Counted from the stretch's first letter, positions 1-53,150 are shown. The stretch: 64,000 nt of DNA from Botryococcus braunii (GCA_002005505.1 KV908440.1:68501-132500), one strand, 5' to 3'. Numbers and translations are program-made. The notes: generated from the sequence alone by a model not told the origin.

Positions 1-13084
<13,084 letters not shown>

Positions 13085-13471
13085 CTGCAGGCACGTGAAC
13101 GCACAAGTGCCTGGCACTGCTTGTAGTACAGGCACTGCCTGCACATGTGTTCCATGTGTGCAGTTATTCATGCTTTTGCTTGAATGTAAGCTTGGAAGCT
13201 TGTATCCTCCAAGCACAACCGGCAAGTTCCTAGGGTAAACCATGTAGGGTTTCTGGTGTGCGGTTAGGAGAAGCTTCACTCTTAATTCTAAACCATGTAC
13301 GCATACATTTATACACATATAGAACGATGGGACAAGGTTCCTCGTTGTTGGTAAGGAAGGGAAGAGGAGGAATCCCTCCCCCCCCCCCCCCCCCCGGGGC
13401 CGGCCCACCAATTGAATTTCACTCACAAATCCATGCGTTCGCGTTACGACTAAGTTTTTGCACTATTCAAT

Positions 13472-13701
<230 letters not shown>

Positions 13702-15384
13702 TGTCATTATCTCCTTGATTATTTGGCCCCTGGATTCCGCGTCCCTGCATGATGGATTTATGGTATGCAGTTAGAATGGGCTTCACTCTTAATTTTAAAT
13801 CCCTTGCAGAAGGAAGAACACATCCTTGTTTCCTTCGTTTGACAGAAATCACTTACAGATTTGGGTTGCCTAAGTTGGGTATGCAATGAATGCTGGCAGC
13901 AAGGGCTGGCTGGCTGTACGAGTCCTTGGTGGATTGGAAGAAGAACGGACCACAAGAGGTGGCCAAACGAAGATCGAAAACATAACGGAGCAGACGAAGA
14001 GGTGAGAAGAGGGGGGGGGGGGGGGGGTGCTTAGAAAAAAGTTCGGTGCTTCCTACCGAACGCACGGCGAAATTCCACAACCCTCGTGCCCACGGATTTC
14101 CGCCATCTGTACCTACCGTTGGAATATAGGGATATGCAACGCCCGCACGCAGATCATTCGGAACACTCCGTAAGCTTACAAGCACTAGGAAAGGAGGGTC
14201 ATATTAATATGGCGACCAAATTGTCAATTTCAGTGACCTCTCGAGGTGATCAATGCTATATAGGACATGGGTGGCCTCGTTCTAGTAAGAACTATCCGCC
14301 CGCCATCGTCGCGAAGGCCGAGCCGGGAACGACCATTCCAGATGCCCCTGCTTCCTCAAAGGTCCGCCATACTACTCCTTATTGATCAGTGTTACTTGCC
14401 TGGAAGTTTTTGACTGACAGCCCTTGTCCTGTATTACACACCGGTCCAGTCAGCAAGTGATCGCAACTGATAAATAAGTGTTGATCCCCACAGTATCGGT
14501 ATGTTCCGCGCAGTAGCGGCTATTTATGGATTTCAATGTAAAATAGTTGCAAAAATGAGCATGTTAGATCAGCATGGGGTAAACTTTGGTTTTCACCATT
14601 TTGGAAGCTGCTCTACTGGCTTTTACGAAACACTTTTTTTGAAACCGTTGGCCCGATTCTAGGATTGAAACATTAGATTAAGAAGGCTGGGAGTTTCAAG
14701 GCATTGGTAATTGAATCATAAAAACTTGGGCCGGGGGCTATCATTGAATCAAGGTTCGGTATGCTCGATACCAAAAGCTCGCGGTCGAGTGTCGATGGCT
14801 TGTTTTGTTTCTTGGGCCTTTACCAAAGGATAGGGTCCTATGGCTAACACCAATGCTTCGTCAGAGCTGTATGCAGAAGCTTGCATCAAAGCATTCTAGG
14901 CAAGAGTGTTGGAAGGTTCAGTTCCCCAGGTGGTGGTTTGTTCCCCTCGGGCCACTTTGCATCTTGCATTCATCCAAATATGAGCGAATTACATAAGAGT
15001 TACGTTCTCCAACAAGGAGTTAGGCTAGTGGCCTTCAACAACGAATTTACAATGAGTCGTCATCAACAACGACATTCAAATGAATCAAGAACGAACGCGA
15101 AACGAGCCCACAAGTGCCGTCCACAACCACCTGCATCCGCATATGGGCCTGACCTGGCTGTGCCACTTGCCCACAGCCAAGCGCCATTCCACCATCACCG
15201 CATCACCGCAAGGTGTTTGGAACCTGGTTGACAACGAAAATGTGATCGTGTACATCATCAGCACACCCGGGAATTGATGGAAGGTCGAGTTGAGAAGTGT
15301 GCACGCAAGAGGGGGAGAATGGTACTGCAGAGGGGGATGGTACTGCAGAGGGGAATGGGCCCCTCTGCCGTCCCATGGCAGGGG

Positions 15385-15745
15385 GGGTGTTGAGGTAGGC
15401 CGTGGGTGTTGTGCGAGGGCCTTGGGTGTTGTGCGAGGGCCCAAGGTGCACTGCGAGAGTCTTAGGTGTACTACGAGGGCCCAAGGTGTACTGCGAGAGT
15501 CTTAGGTGTACTGCGAGGGCCCACGGTGTACTGCGAGAGTCTTAGGTGTACTGCGAGGGCCCAAGGTGTACTGCGAGAGTCTTAGGTGTACTGCGAGGGC
15601 CCAAGGTGTACTGCGAGAGTCTTAGGTGTACTGGGGCCTAAGGTGTACTGGGAGAGTCTTAGGTGTGCTGCGAGGGCCTGGCGTTTTGTGGAAGGGCCTC
15701 GGGTGATGTGAGCGGGCCAATGGGTGTTGTGCGAGGGCCATTGGT
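15385..15745. repeat. 40-bp minisatellite
   Basis: Alternating 20-bp half-units GTGTACTGCGAGAGTCTTAG and GTGTACTGCGAGGGCCCAAG, about nine half-unit pairs, degenerating rightward. Confidence 0.9.
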
Positions 15746-16411
15746 TGTTGTGCGAGGAGAATCCAGTGCTGGCTCCCAAGGCGCATTGTACTGCAAATGC
15801 ACAATTGTGTACCGCAAGCTTTGTGCGGGACTTTTTTGTTTGCGCTGGCTCACGCGTTTGTTTGCGCTGAATTGAAGCATTACTCAGTCTGTTGCCTCCT
15901 CCCCCATTCTAGATCATGCGCGCGTGCTCTGAATGCACAATGGACGCATGCTCTAGAAAACATGATGGCTGCTTGCTCTAGAAGCATGATCGATGCGTGC
16001 TCTGAAGCATGTTGCTTCCGCGCTCTGGAAGTGGGATGAATGCGTGCGCTGGATGCATCCGTCGTAACATACTTTCCAGACAGCAACAATTAGCAAAAAT
16101 GAGGTTGTCAAAACTGCTAAAAGATAGAATGAGCTATTTAATAAATGAAGGAATTATCTAAGAGGTGTGATTTGTGGAGTGGGATCGGGCTGACACAGGC
16201 AGTGGCTTGTAGGGGTTGGATTGGGGGGGGGGGGGGGGCGGGGGGGGAGCTGGGCCCCTCTTGAGTCCCACATGGTACTGCTCCCGTGGGAGCTGACACA
16301 GCCAAGGACTTGCAGGGGCTGGGCTGGGGGTGGGGGGGGGACCGGGTCCCTTTGAACCCCACATCCGGGCGCTCCCGTGGGAGTGGGCTGACACAGACAA
16401 GGGGTGTGCAG

Positions 16412-25137
<8,726 letters not shown>

Positions 25138-27817
25138 CCATCTCCGAATTGCAATAGCTGACAAATTCCATAGTTTACAATTGTAAACGCATCTGATGGG
25201 AGACAGTTTCGTGTGACACATGTTTGGATGTGTGGTGTTGGCCGTGAAACACATTGTAGATATATGATGTTGCCTGTGACAACATATTGTTGGTATGGTG
25301 TTGCCTGTGACTCGCATTGAGGGTATGTTGTAAAAAACATACCCACCATCACATTGTGAAGGGCAATGTTGCTTATGCATGGGCAGCCATGGCCGTGACT
25401 CACAGTGTGGTGGGGTGTTGCACGTGATGCGTGTTTGTATGTGTGTGTGTGATGTAACGGCACAAGCCATGACTGCTTCTCGGAAATTAGCAGGCCATAT
25501 ATAGATACGACTGTGTTGTTCCGAGATTGTCTGTTGGGCACCTCCAACTGTTGCAGTAATGCAAGGGGGGAAGCTGCATGGGAAGTTCCACCGCGGGACG
25601 TTCCTGACAGCGCCAGTGTACACGGACACGTCCTTCCATATTTTCTTTGCAGAGGATTTGAATCATGTCCAACCTGCTGAGCTTAATCCAAGTCCCGTTG
25701 GGGGAAAAATCGCATTTTTTGTTGGGCCTGGGGGTCATTCAAACCCCGCGGCTATCATCCAGTAGTATGGCCGAGTCGTGCTTTACAGCATCGACCGGTG
25801 AGTTCATTGTATCAAATCCCCTTTGCTTTGGGTTTCAAGAATATTCCCCTTACTAGGGGATGGCCGGGCGCATGTACATCACCACTGGGAACGTGGTACC
25901 TAGGGACCAAATAATATATTTGCTTGGCCGTGATTTGGGGCATCGATCGTGGCTCTTCACAATTGTTAATATTCATGTTAATCTCCGTGGCGTGTTAGTC
26001 ATACCTCGTGACAAGTGAGTCATATCTCGTGACATGTTAGTCATACCTGGTGACATGAAGCATGCCACGGAGTTGATTGATGCCCCCGCAGCTGTCAATC
26101 TAAAATGGTTGGAACCTGAGAAGCCGGCTCGTGGCTTGAACCATGCTCGGGATGGATCCCTATTGGCTATTATAACAGTCAACTAGCCCGGGATTCATTG
26201 ACGGTTTATTCCTCGTACAGTATGCCAAGACTTTTTCTTGAGGTCTCTGACACGTGGCGTGCACGTGGCACGTGCAAGCTGGAAATGTTGGTCGTGCGCT
26301 GGTTCGAAGTCGTCGCGTGTTGGAAGTGGACGCTGTTGCAGTTGGTTGTCCAACCAATGAGTAAGAGCGCACTCGTGTGTTGTGTAGAGGCATGACTTTT
26401 GGCATGGAGCATGCCGCAGTTGGATGCCCGTGACTGTTATTTTCTAATGTGTTGGGACATCTTGATGTCCCATCGATCGACCGAAGGCTTGATATCAAGC
26501 CTTGCCGGGGATTTAGAGGCGAATGCTCAAAACGGATGGCACATCTGTACGTTGACGCAGACGCATTCTTCGTCTGCCAGACTTCTTGAAGGCTGCTCCG
26601 GAGTTTGGCTCCTACACCAGCACCAGGGCCGCACCTTGATTCAAGAGCATTGCAGATTGGGATAAAGTTGCAGGATCGTACGAAGTTGCAGGATCGTATA
26701 TAAATTGCAGGATCGTACAATGTCGAAGGACCTTACGATATGTCCTACAGGATGGCAGAAGTTTACACCTGTCGCTTTTGCTGACAGGATCTAGATCTGT
26801 GTTGGACTTGCATGTGACTGGATCAGGATCTGTGTCGGACTATCGTGTTTGGCTCGCTCGACAGAGAATTCAGGAGACGGGATCAGGATCTGTGTCAGAC
26901 TATCGAGTTTGGCTCGCTGCATCAGCTCACCGTTTGATCGATATCTCTGTTGCAAGTGCGTGCAGCCAAACTCCTGTACCAGCTCCAGAAATGGATCTCT
27001 ATCCCGCAACACCAGAGTATTACGGTATACCAGAGTGGTTGAAACGTGCAAAGCTGCAGGATCGTCTGAAGTTGCAGGATCACACGCTGCGTCTTCAAGG
27101 ATGGCAGAATTTTACACCTGTCAGATATGTGTCGGATTATTGAATTTGGCTCGATGCATCAGCTCGGTTTTTGACCTCTGTTGCAAGCGCATACAGGTAG
27201 ACATTTCTTGCTTTCCTTGGTGTGTGTGCTGGCAGCTGCTTCGTGCTCCTCGACCAACACACTGCGAAGAATTCAGAAATGTTGAGAAAAGTGTTAACCA
27301 GTTCTCATGCTCGAGACATTTATAAAGTTAACCAGTTCTCTTACTCGGGACATCTATAATGTCCCACGTAATTACGGCTGCTTTGCAAGGTCGCAACGTG
27401 GGGTTAAACTGTAGTAGGTTCCTCTGAACCTTGGAAGAAAAGAATGAATCGGAAGATTGCTGCAACACCAAAGCTTGGTGCAAAGAACAATGTGTTCTAG
27501 GAATGTGGGGAAACATGTGAACTTTTCCCCATTGCTCGAGCGCGAGCCGTGGCATGCGATGTAGATCTGGAGCATTAATGTATCTTGCGTAATACAGGCA
27601 TACTTCCATCAAGATGTGAACCCTGGTGGTTGTTGCTTCCTCTTTCCTGAGAGATCACTGCTTGTTGCTTTATACTTCCTTTAGTATGACGCATGCATCT
27701 AAGTAGGATTGTGAGCCTGCACAGAAATGTGTATGCCCTGGTTTAAATCCGACTGGCGATGTTCCGATAGAGGTCTTGGGGCTGCTGCAACAGTTGGGCT
27801 TCGGGCTCTTGGAACAG
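25138..27817. other. Region without recognised genes downstream of CCD
   Basis: Contains degenerate repeats at 25200-25450 (TGTTGCCTGTGAC units), 25985-26055 (GTGACATGTTAGTCATACC) and 26660-27140 (GTTGCAGGATCGTA and GGATCAGGATCTGTGTC units). Short frames show no family resemblance. The CCD 3' UTR should lie in its first few hundred bases. Confidence 0.6.
26660..27140. repeat. Interspersed short repeats GTTGCAGGATCGTA and GGATCAGGATCTGTGTC
   Basis: The first motif occurs at 26669, 26686, 26706, 27054 and 27072 with variants; the second at 26786, 26820 and 26881. Confidence 0.65.
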
Positions 27818-29777
27818 GAGCCGGAGCCCTCCGCTTTCTCGCCCTAAAGGAATGATAATATGATTGACATATTGTACACATATACGCAGTACCCATCGTG
27901 ACGTGATATATCGATAATATATATGTTAATGCAGCTGCCCAGCGTGGCATCTGCAGCCGTATTGTGAACTCTGTACCATATGTCTGGTGGGTCCCTAGAG
28001 ATCTCGTTGCCTTCTTAGGATACAAAGCTTCCAAGGGCCGAATGGCAACGTGGATAACCTTCTTATCCCCCTGGCACTCGGGTTTTTTTGTTGGGGGGGG
28101 GGGGAGATTGTGGCGCTCATGCAAAAGAGTGCATTTTCTTCGAAGAAATTCCATGTATGGAATCCTCGAAGAAATCCATATGGAAGCTCTGTTACTTACC
28201 GATATATGTACCACGTGGGTCCATGTGGGCGTGCAACATGGGGGACGCTTACAGGTACACATGTACCTCTCGGTGACGCTTGTACTGGAGCTAACTCCAG
28301 ATCATCATGTGCCATATTAGAATACGCTACATATCAGCCTCCACCTGCGCAGGCGAATTAGAAAAGCACATCTGGAGTGACAGAGTTCATATTAGACCGT
28401 AACAGCACAATGTATCATAGTGTATGCTGGCTAGTATCATTCTGTTACGTAACATATACGGTCTCACGTAGCTAGAGCTATAGAGCGAGGTGCGCCTGTG
28501 CTGTCCTTGTAGACCGCGGCCATGGCAAGCGTTTAAAAGGAAACTTCTCCGTATCGCACCTTCCGTACCCGAGCTGAAATGTGTCGACGTCGGGAATTTA
28601 AGAGATATGAGGTTCTAAACCTGGGTCTGTAGCACCATGGTCCGGAGTGTTCGTGACGTGCACGTGTTGGTTGGCACTATTGATTGCAGGTGTACACCAG
28701 TTGTATCCACACGAGGTTCGTTGGGGCTCTGCATATGGGAGCCACGGGGCACATGCAGACGTGTCTCTCAAGGGGACCCGCCTGGGCGCGCAGATGTTCA
28801 TTGCGTTTTCTCGGGCAGGCCACGTTTGATATGGTTCGGTTCAGATGGAGTCGTTGCAGACATGCCTTGCCCACATGTGCCCACATGTACATCTGGAAGC
28901 CCGTAAGGGCCAAATTTATTGTTGCTTAAACCACCTTGAGGCCAAGCCTAGGTCTGTCCTCGCTGCGATTATATATAAAATACACACAATGAAGTGTTTG
29001 AAAGGCAGCACGTTCTGAAATATGTGTATGTGCCAAACTCAAAGTCGTGATAAGTCTGACGCAGTCGACACTCATACATTTAATCTCAGCATTCTGGTGG
29101 GCAATCGGCACTCAATTGAGTTGAAACACCCAATATTGGGTGAGGGCTACGTAGATATACCCCTTTGGATCTCACATGTGGCAGGAGTGGGGGCTGCCAG
29201 GAGTGGGGCTTGGAGCATTTTAAGGGCGGGTCGCCGTCCCTCACTCCTTTTGCTCTATTAGAATAATGCGTTGTAAGTTTTTTGGGGACGTACACGCCAG
29301 CAGAAGATTGTAGCTACATGAAGACTATAGTCTGCTTCATTGCAGCTAATCAACGTGGTTGCTATTCTCGCCCCCCCCCCCCTTCTAAGGCACATGATTA
29401 TTTAGGCACATGAAGAGCTGAAGATAATACTCTGCTTCATCGGAGCTGATCAACTTAATTGTTTATGTTGTCCTTCTCTATACACATAAAGGGCAATGCA
29501 TTTCCCGAAACCCCCGAACATAACATATACTGTATAGACAGCGACGCACATCCCACAACCCGCATGGAATTGGCCATAGCAGAAAGAGTAACGCACGTTT
29601 GCAACCCTCTACCCATAAGTAAAAGACTGTGGAATCCTAACTCCATCTCCCCACAAGAGAGCCTCGGTTCCAGCTGCCGATATCGCGACCAGCAGCCCCG
29701 GCCCAGCACTTTTGCAAGTACTTCTCATAAGTGGACGCTGTGTCAAGAACCAGATCTTGTCTAAATAAGATTCTCAT

Positions 29778-30110
29778 GGGGAAGGGACGTCTGATGAATG
29801 AAGTGACGATCGAGGACGTCTAATGAATCAAGTGATGAGCAAGGACGTCTAATGAATCAAGTGATGATCAAGGACGTCTGATATATCAAGGGATGATCGA
29901 GGACGTCTGATGAATCAAGTGATGAGCAAGGACGTCTAATGAATCAAGTGATGATCAAGGACGCCTGATGAATCAAGTGACGATCGAGGACGTCTGATGA
30001 ATCAAGTGATGATCGAGGACGTCTAATGAATCAAGTGATGATCAAGGACGTCTGATGAATCAAGTGATGATCAAGGACGTCTGATGAATCAAGTGATGAG
30101 CAAGGGCCTG
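29778..30110. repeat. 29-bp minisatellite in duplication copy 1
   Basis: About eleven units of GATCAAGGACGTCTGATGAA plus TCAAGTGAT; units alternate ATGATC and ATGAGC. Confidence 0.85.
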
Positions 30111-30714
30111 CACCCGCGTCAAAACCTGCTTCAAAGGAGGTTTTAGAATTCGCTGCCCTCTTCATCAAGGTAAAAGTGAGGAGCAGAACGGTCTTCTCTA
30201 TAGACGCCCAGATAAGTTCTTACACCTCTTTGTGTTGGGCCTCATATGATAAAAGTCATAAGGGAAAACCATATTTACAAATGCGGATCATCGATTGATC
30301 GGAGGGTTATATAGATAGCTTCCCATTTACAAATGCGCACCATCAATCGATCATTGCAATGGTTCGAAGGGTTATCCCCAGTTTCCCCGGATCATGATGG
30401 ACCATACGGTAATGCTACTAGGCCCCGAAGTCCATGGAGCACTTGAGAGCTATCTGAGTGTCCCAGGTGCTGTGCGACCTTAGTTGCTAGACATGGGCCA
30501 TTCTTGAATCTGATTGCAATCCTCATCTTATTGCCGTCCTCTTCAGCCTTAGTGGCTGGTCCTGGATGCAATTATTCCTTCCTTCCTTGGAACAAATGCA
30601 TCCGAGCCAGATCGCGATTGCGTTATTGTATTTGCTCGACATGTCCTAGTCTTCCGTGACCTCGGAGGTTGAGCACTTAACTATAGGCATGGTGGCATGA
30701 CGACTGGGACCCTC

Positions 30715-30890
30715 CTTGGATACAGCTGCGAGAGCAGTACTGCTGCGAGAGCTGTACTGCGGCGAGAGCTGTACTGCTGCAAGAGCTGTACTGCTGCGAG
30801 AGCTGTACCACTGTGAGAGCAGAACTGCTGTGAGAGCTGTACTGCTGTGAGAGCTGTACTGCTCTTGGAGCAGTACTGCTGCATCCTGGC
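30715..30890. repeat. 18-bp minisatellite, copy 1
   Basis: Repeats of GAGAGCTGTACTGCTGC; one strand translates as Ser/Val/Gln-rich frames that I do not consider genes. Confidence 0.75.
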
Positions 30891-30969
30891 GAACCCAGAG
30901 CGAGCACTACAAGGACCCGAGGTTGGCGCATACAGGTTCCAAGATATTTCCTCGAATCGATTTACTGGA

Positions 30970-31115
30970 GATCTCTGTTCAAAAGGATTCCTGATGACTT
31001 CTGAAAAAGGTGTCCTGGAGACTTCTGCAAAACGTTTTCTGGAGATTTGTGCAAATGGTGTCCTGGAGACTTCGGCAAAAGGTTCCCTGGAGTCTTCTGC
31101 AACTGCCTTGCAAGA
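30970..31115. repeat. About 30-bp degenerate repeat (GTCCTGGAGACTTCTGCAAA), copy 1; copy 2 at 34282-34425
   Basis: Four to five units of a CTGGAGACTTCTGCAAAA motif near the end of each 3.3-kb unit. Confidence 0.6.
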
Positions 31116-33107
31116 GGTACCTCCCCACCACTTCAAAGACGCTCATGGTCATCACGAGCCGGAGCCCTCCGCTTTCTCGCCCTAAAGGAATGATAATATG
31201 ATTGACATATTGTACACATATACGCAGTACCCATCGTGACGTGATATATCGATAATATATATGTTAATGCAGCTGCCCAGCGTGGCATCTGCAGCCGTAT
31301 TGTGAACTCTGTACCATATGTCTGGTGGGTCCCTAGAGATCTCGTTGCCTTCTTAGGATACAAAGCTTCCAAGTGCCGAATGGCAACGTGGATAACCTTC
31401 TTATCCCCCTGGCACTCGGGTTTTTTTGTTGGGGGGGGGGGGGAGATTGTGGCGCTCAAGCAAAAGAGTGCATTTTCTTCGAAGAAATTCCATGTATGGA
31501 ATCCTCGAAGAAATCCATATGGAAGCTCTGTTACTTACCGATATATGTACCACGTGGGTCCATGTGGGCGTGCAACATGGGGGACGCTTACAGGTACACA
31601 TGTACCTCTCGGTGACGCTTGTACTGGAGCTAACTCCAGATCATCATGTGCCATATTAGAATACGCTACATATCAGCCTCCACCTGCGCAGGCGAATTAG
31701 AAAAGCACATCTGGAGTGACAGAGTTCATATTAGACCGTAACAGCACAATGTATCATAGTGTATGCTGGCTAGTATCATTCTGTTACGTAACATATACGG
31801 TCTCACGTAGCTAGAGCTATAGAGCGAGGTGCGCCTGTGCTGTCCTTGTAGACCGCGGCCATGGCAAGCGTTTAAAAGGAAACTTCTCCGTATCGCACCT
31901 TCCGTACCCGAGCTGAAATGTGTCGACGTCGGGAATTTAAGAGATATGAGGTTCTAAACCTGGGTCTGTAGCACCATGGTCCGGAGTGTTCGTGACGTGC
32001 ACGTGTTGGTTGGCACTATTGATTGCAGGTGTACACCAGTTGTATCCACACGAGGTTCGTTGGGGCTCTGCATATGGGAGCCACGGGGCACATGCAGACG
32101 TGTCTCTCAAGGGGACCCGCCTGGGCGCGCAGGTGTTCATTGCGTTTTCTCGGGCAGGCCACGTTTGATATGGTTCGGTTCAGATGGAGTCGTTGCAGAC
32201 ATGCCTTGCCCACATGTGCCCACATGTACATCTGGAAGCCCGTAAGGGCCAAATTTATTGTTGCTTAAACCACCTTGAGGCCAAGCCTAGGTCTGTCCTC
32301 GCTGCGATTACATATAAAATACACACAATGAAGTGTTTTGAAAGGCAGCACGTTCTGAAATATGTGTATTTGCCAAACTGAAAGTCGTGATAAGTCTGAC
32401 GCAGTCGACACTCATACAATTAATCTGAGCATTCTGGTGGGCAATCGGCACTCAATTGAGTTGAAACACCCAATATTGGGTGAGGGCTACGTAGGTATAC
32501 CCCTTTGGATCTCACATGTGGCAGGAGTGGGGGCTGCCAGGAGTGGGGCTTGGAGCATTTAAAGGGCAGGTCGCCGTCCCTCACTCCTTTTGCTCTATTA
32601 GAATAATGCGTTGTAAAGTTTTTTGGGGACGTACACGCTAGCAGAAGATTTGTAGTCTGCTTCATTGCAGCTAATCAACGTGGTTGCTTTTCTCGCCCCC
32701 CCCCCCTCTATAAGGCACATAATTATTTAGGCACATGAAGAGCTGCAGATTGTACTCTGCTTCATCGGAGCTGATCAACTTAATTGTTTATGTTATCCTT
32801 CTCTATACACATAAAGGGCCCGTTCCCGAAACCCCCAAACATAACATATACTGTATAGACAGCGACGCACATCCCACAATCCGCATGGAATCGGCCATAG
32901 CAGAAAGAGTAACGCACGTTTGCAACCCTCTACCCATAAGTAAAAGACCGTGGAATCCTAACTCCATCTCCCCACAAGAGAGCCTCGGTTCCAGCTGCCG
33001 ATATCGCGACCAGCAGCCCCGGCCCAGCACTTTTGCAAGTAAATCTCAAAAGTGGACGCTGTGTCAATTGTCTTGCAAGAACCAGATCTTTTCTAAATAA
33101 GATTCTC

Positions 33108-33325
33108 ATGGGGAAGGGACGTATGATGAATGAAATGATGATCAAGGACGTCTGATGAATGAAGTGACGATCGAGGACGTCTGATGAATCAAGTGATGAG
33201 CAAGGACGTCTAATGAATCAAGTGATGATCAAGGACGTCTGATGAATCAAGTGATGATCAAGGACGTCTGATGAATCAAGTGAGGATCAAGGACGTCTGA
33301 TGAATCAAGTGTTGAGCAAGGGCCT
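33108..33325. repeat. 29-bp minisatellite in duplication copy 2
   Basis: About seven units of the same repeat as 29778-30110, showing array-length change since the duplication. Confidence 0.85.
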
Positions 33326-33964
33326 GCACCCGCGTCAAAACCTGCTTCAAAGGAGGTTTTAGAATTCGCTGCCCTCTTCATCAAGGTAAAAGTGAGGAGC
33401 AGAACGGCCCGTTCAAAAGTGAAAAGCAGAACGGTCTTCTCTGTCGACGCCCAGATAAATTCTTACACCTCTTTGTGTTGGGCCTCATATGATAAAAGTC
33501 ATAAGGGAAAACCATATCTACAAATGCGGACCATCGATTGATCGGAGGGTTATATAGATAGCTTCCCATTTACAAATGCGCACCATCAATCGATCATTGC
33601 AATGGTTCGAAGGGTTATCCCCAGTTTCCCCGGATCATGATGGACCATACGGTAATGCTACTAGGCCCCGAAGTCCATGGAGCACTTGAGAGCTATCTGA
33701 GTCTCCCAGGTGCTGTGCGACCTTAGTTGGCTAGACATGGGCCATTCTTGAATCTGATTGCAATCCTCATGTTATTGCCGTCCTCTTCAGCCCTAGTGGC
33801 TGGTCGTGGATGCAATTATTCCTTCCTTCCTTGGAACAAATGCATCCGATCCAGATCGCGATTGCGTTATTGTATTTGCTCGAGATGTCCTAGTCTTCCA
33901 CAACCTCGTTTTTCAGCACTTAACTCTAGGCCTGATGGCATGACGACGTGGAGCCTCCTTGGGT

Positions 33965-34200
33965 GCAGCTGCGAGAGCAGCACTGCTGCGAGAGCTGTAC
34001 TGCTGCGAGAGCTGTCATGCTGTGAGAGCTCTACTGCTGCAAGAGCTGTACTGCTGCAAGAGCTGTACTGCTGCGAGAGCTGCACCACTGTGAGAGCAGA
34101 ACTGCTGTGAGAGTTGTACTGCTGTGAGAGCTGTACTGCTGCAAGAGCTGTACTGCTGCAACAGCAGTACCGCTCCAAGAGCAGTAGTGCTACATCCTGA
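33965..34200. repeat. 18-bp minisatellite, copy 2
   Basis: Same GAGAGCTGTACTGCTGC units, expanded relative to copy 1. Confidence 0.75.
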
Positions 34201-34469
34201 CGAACCAGAGCCAGCGCTGCAAGGACCCAAGGTTGGCGCGTGCAGGTTTCCAAGAGATTTCCGCGAAGCGATTTACTGGACATTTCTGTTCAAAAGGATT
34301 CCTGATGACTTCGGCAAATGATGTCCAGGAGACTTCTGCAAAACGTTTCCTGAAGATTTGTGCAAAAGGTGTCCTGGAGACTTCGGCAAAAGGTTCCCTG
34401 GAGTCTTCTGAAACTGCCTTGCAAGAGGTACCTCCCCACCACTTCAAAGACACTCATGGTCATCACGAG

Positions 34470-49123
<14,654 letters not shown>

Positions 49124-49712
49124 GGTCTGGAAGAACTACTCGCACAACAGCTATAGACGCCGATTGCGAAGGGTACCGTGGGAACTCACTAAGAACGACA
49201 GATGGAGCTTACCCAACGTAACTGAAAGTCTCACAATCGTCTCGGACTAATGAAAAGAAGTTAAATGCACCGAATTAGCTTGTATAGTCTGAGTTGAGCG
49301 ACGGGGTATTGCCGTACATGTACCATGTAGCGGTACTCTATCGTACAGTTTGATCGTTACTGTGTCACGCGGGCTTGCCGCAGCCCCCCCACCTCGTGGC
49401 GGCTACTGCCTAGCAACTTTCAGTCTCGTTAACTGCAGCAAGTGCAGGTGAGGTTCCATGCATTACATCCCATTTGGTCTGTTCTGTGAAAGTATTCTTC
49501 TAAATGGCTGAAGTGGACCTGCCCCTGGAGGTCTGGCTGAAAATGTGATCTCTTTGTGCATTTAATGCCATGGACGCGTTCCTGCCACGCAGCCCCAAAG
49601 GTATTTTTCGACTGTGTTGAAAGTTTTCGTATGTTTGGTTCGCAGGTAAAGTCTTAATCGGGAGTCGAGTTGCCCTCGAGGCGACGCGGAAGGACTCCCC
49701 CCCACTAGCAAG
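49124..49712. promoter_or_regulatory. Divergent spacer between PPAN and RPS10 (candidate bidirectional promoter)
   Basis: The 589 bp between the two start codons lack microsatellites, unlike nearly every other non-coding stretch here. Both flanking genes act in ribosome production. No TATA box or plant telo-box was obvious inside. A CAG/GTGAGG sequence near 49448 and another CAG/GTAAAG near 49645 could mark 5' UTR splice sites of RPS10 transcripts. Shared regulation is inference from position and function. Confidence 0.45.
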
Positions 49713-52343
<2,631 letters not shown>

Positions 52344-52473
52344 ACGGTGACCTCAGCTTGCTAGTTGTCAGCCTGCATGCGCTACGCCGTGGGTCCTTTG
52401 CATGGCTCTGTACCACTCCAGGGTCCATTTAATGGTATCATAGTGGTGTATGGGCAATCAAAACTGGGATGCC

Positions 52474-52740
52474 TGGACGGACCAGACATGCCAGTTTTGG
52501 CAATGACGAATCAGACATGCGCATTCTGCTGTATGGATGGTCCAGACATGCCAGTTTTGGCAAAGACGACTCAGACATGTGCATTCTGCTATGGATGGTC
52601 CAGACATGTCAGTTTTGGTAACGACGTTTCAGACATGCGCATTCTGCTGTATGGATGGTCCAGACATGTCAGTTTTGGCAACGACGATTCAGACATGCGC
52701 ATTCTGCTATGGATGGTCCAGACATGCCATTTTGCCATGG
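52474..52740. repeat. 60-bp minisatellite
   Basis: Four to five units of TGGTCCAGACATGCCAGTTT...TCAGACATGCGCATTCTGCT; good periodicity of exactly 60 bp. Confidence 0.9.
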
Positions 52741-52964
52741 ACGGACCGACATGGCAGTGCTCCAGATTGGACCATTTTTCGGTCCCGAGCATGTGTGCAT
52801 CTGTCATGGGTCCCTCTCAGGGCTCATGTCTGTGCAACAGGCAAGTCCGAGCTTTGCAAGGGTGGCCTGCAAACGGCACTTGGTGCAAGATACTTTTGCA
52901 TGGAATGCTTTGGCGTGAGAGCTGGACAAGGGTTGTCCGCCTGCTTGCCAAGTTGCTGGGCTGG

Positions 52965-53150
52965 GCATGTGTACTGCCTACCTGCTAGGTTGGTGTGGCT
53001 GTTATGTACTGCCTACCTGCTAGGTTGCTGTGATAGGTCTGTGTATCGCCCACCTCCTAGGTTGCTGGGATAGGTTTGTGTACTGCGAACCTGCTAGGCT
53101 GAAGGGGTTGAAGTGTGTACCGCCTACCTGCTAGTTTGTGTGGGATAGGT
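52965..53150. repeat. About 40-bp repeat
   Basis: TGTACTGCCTACCTGCTAGG units, four to five copies, with variable tails. Confidence 0.75.

Larger units (their letters stand above)
27818..31157. repeat. 3.3-kb tandem duplication, copy 1
   Basis: Starts GAGCCGGAGCCCTCCGC and ends CTCATGGTCATCACGAG. Near-identical to copy 2 with scattered substitutions and a larger internal 29-bp minisatellite. The small open frames are conserved between copies only because the DNA is; none resembles a known protein. No terminal repeats or transposon proteins were seen, so its nature is unknown. Confidence 0.9.
31158..34469. repeat. 3.3-kb tandem duplication, copy 2
   Basis: Follows copy 1 directly (offset 3338 bp) and ends at CATCACGAG before GGTCGCCTCC. 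Most length difference comes from fewer 29-bp units and a short insertion near 33405. Confidence 0.9.

Noticed and set aside
25559..25765. 68-residue frame after the CCD stop as an additional gene
   Set aside because: Short, no recognisable family, no splice partners found; possibly CCD 3' UTR or spacer.
27964..28361. Open frames conserved between 28 kb and 31.3 kb
   Set aside because: Conserved only because the 3.3-kb DNA unit is duplicated; no family motifs, and several overlapping frames are equally conserved.
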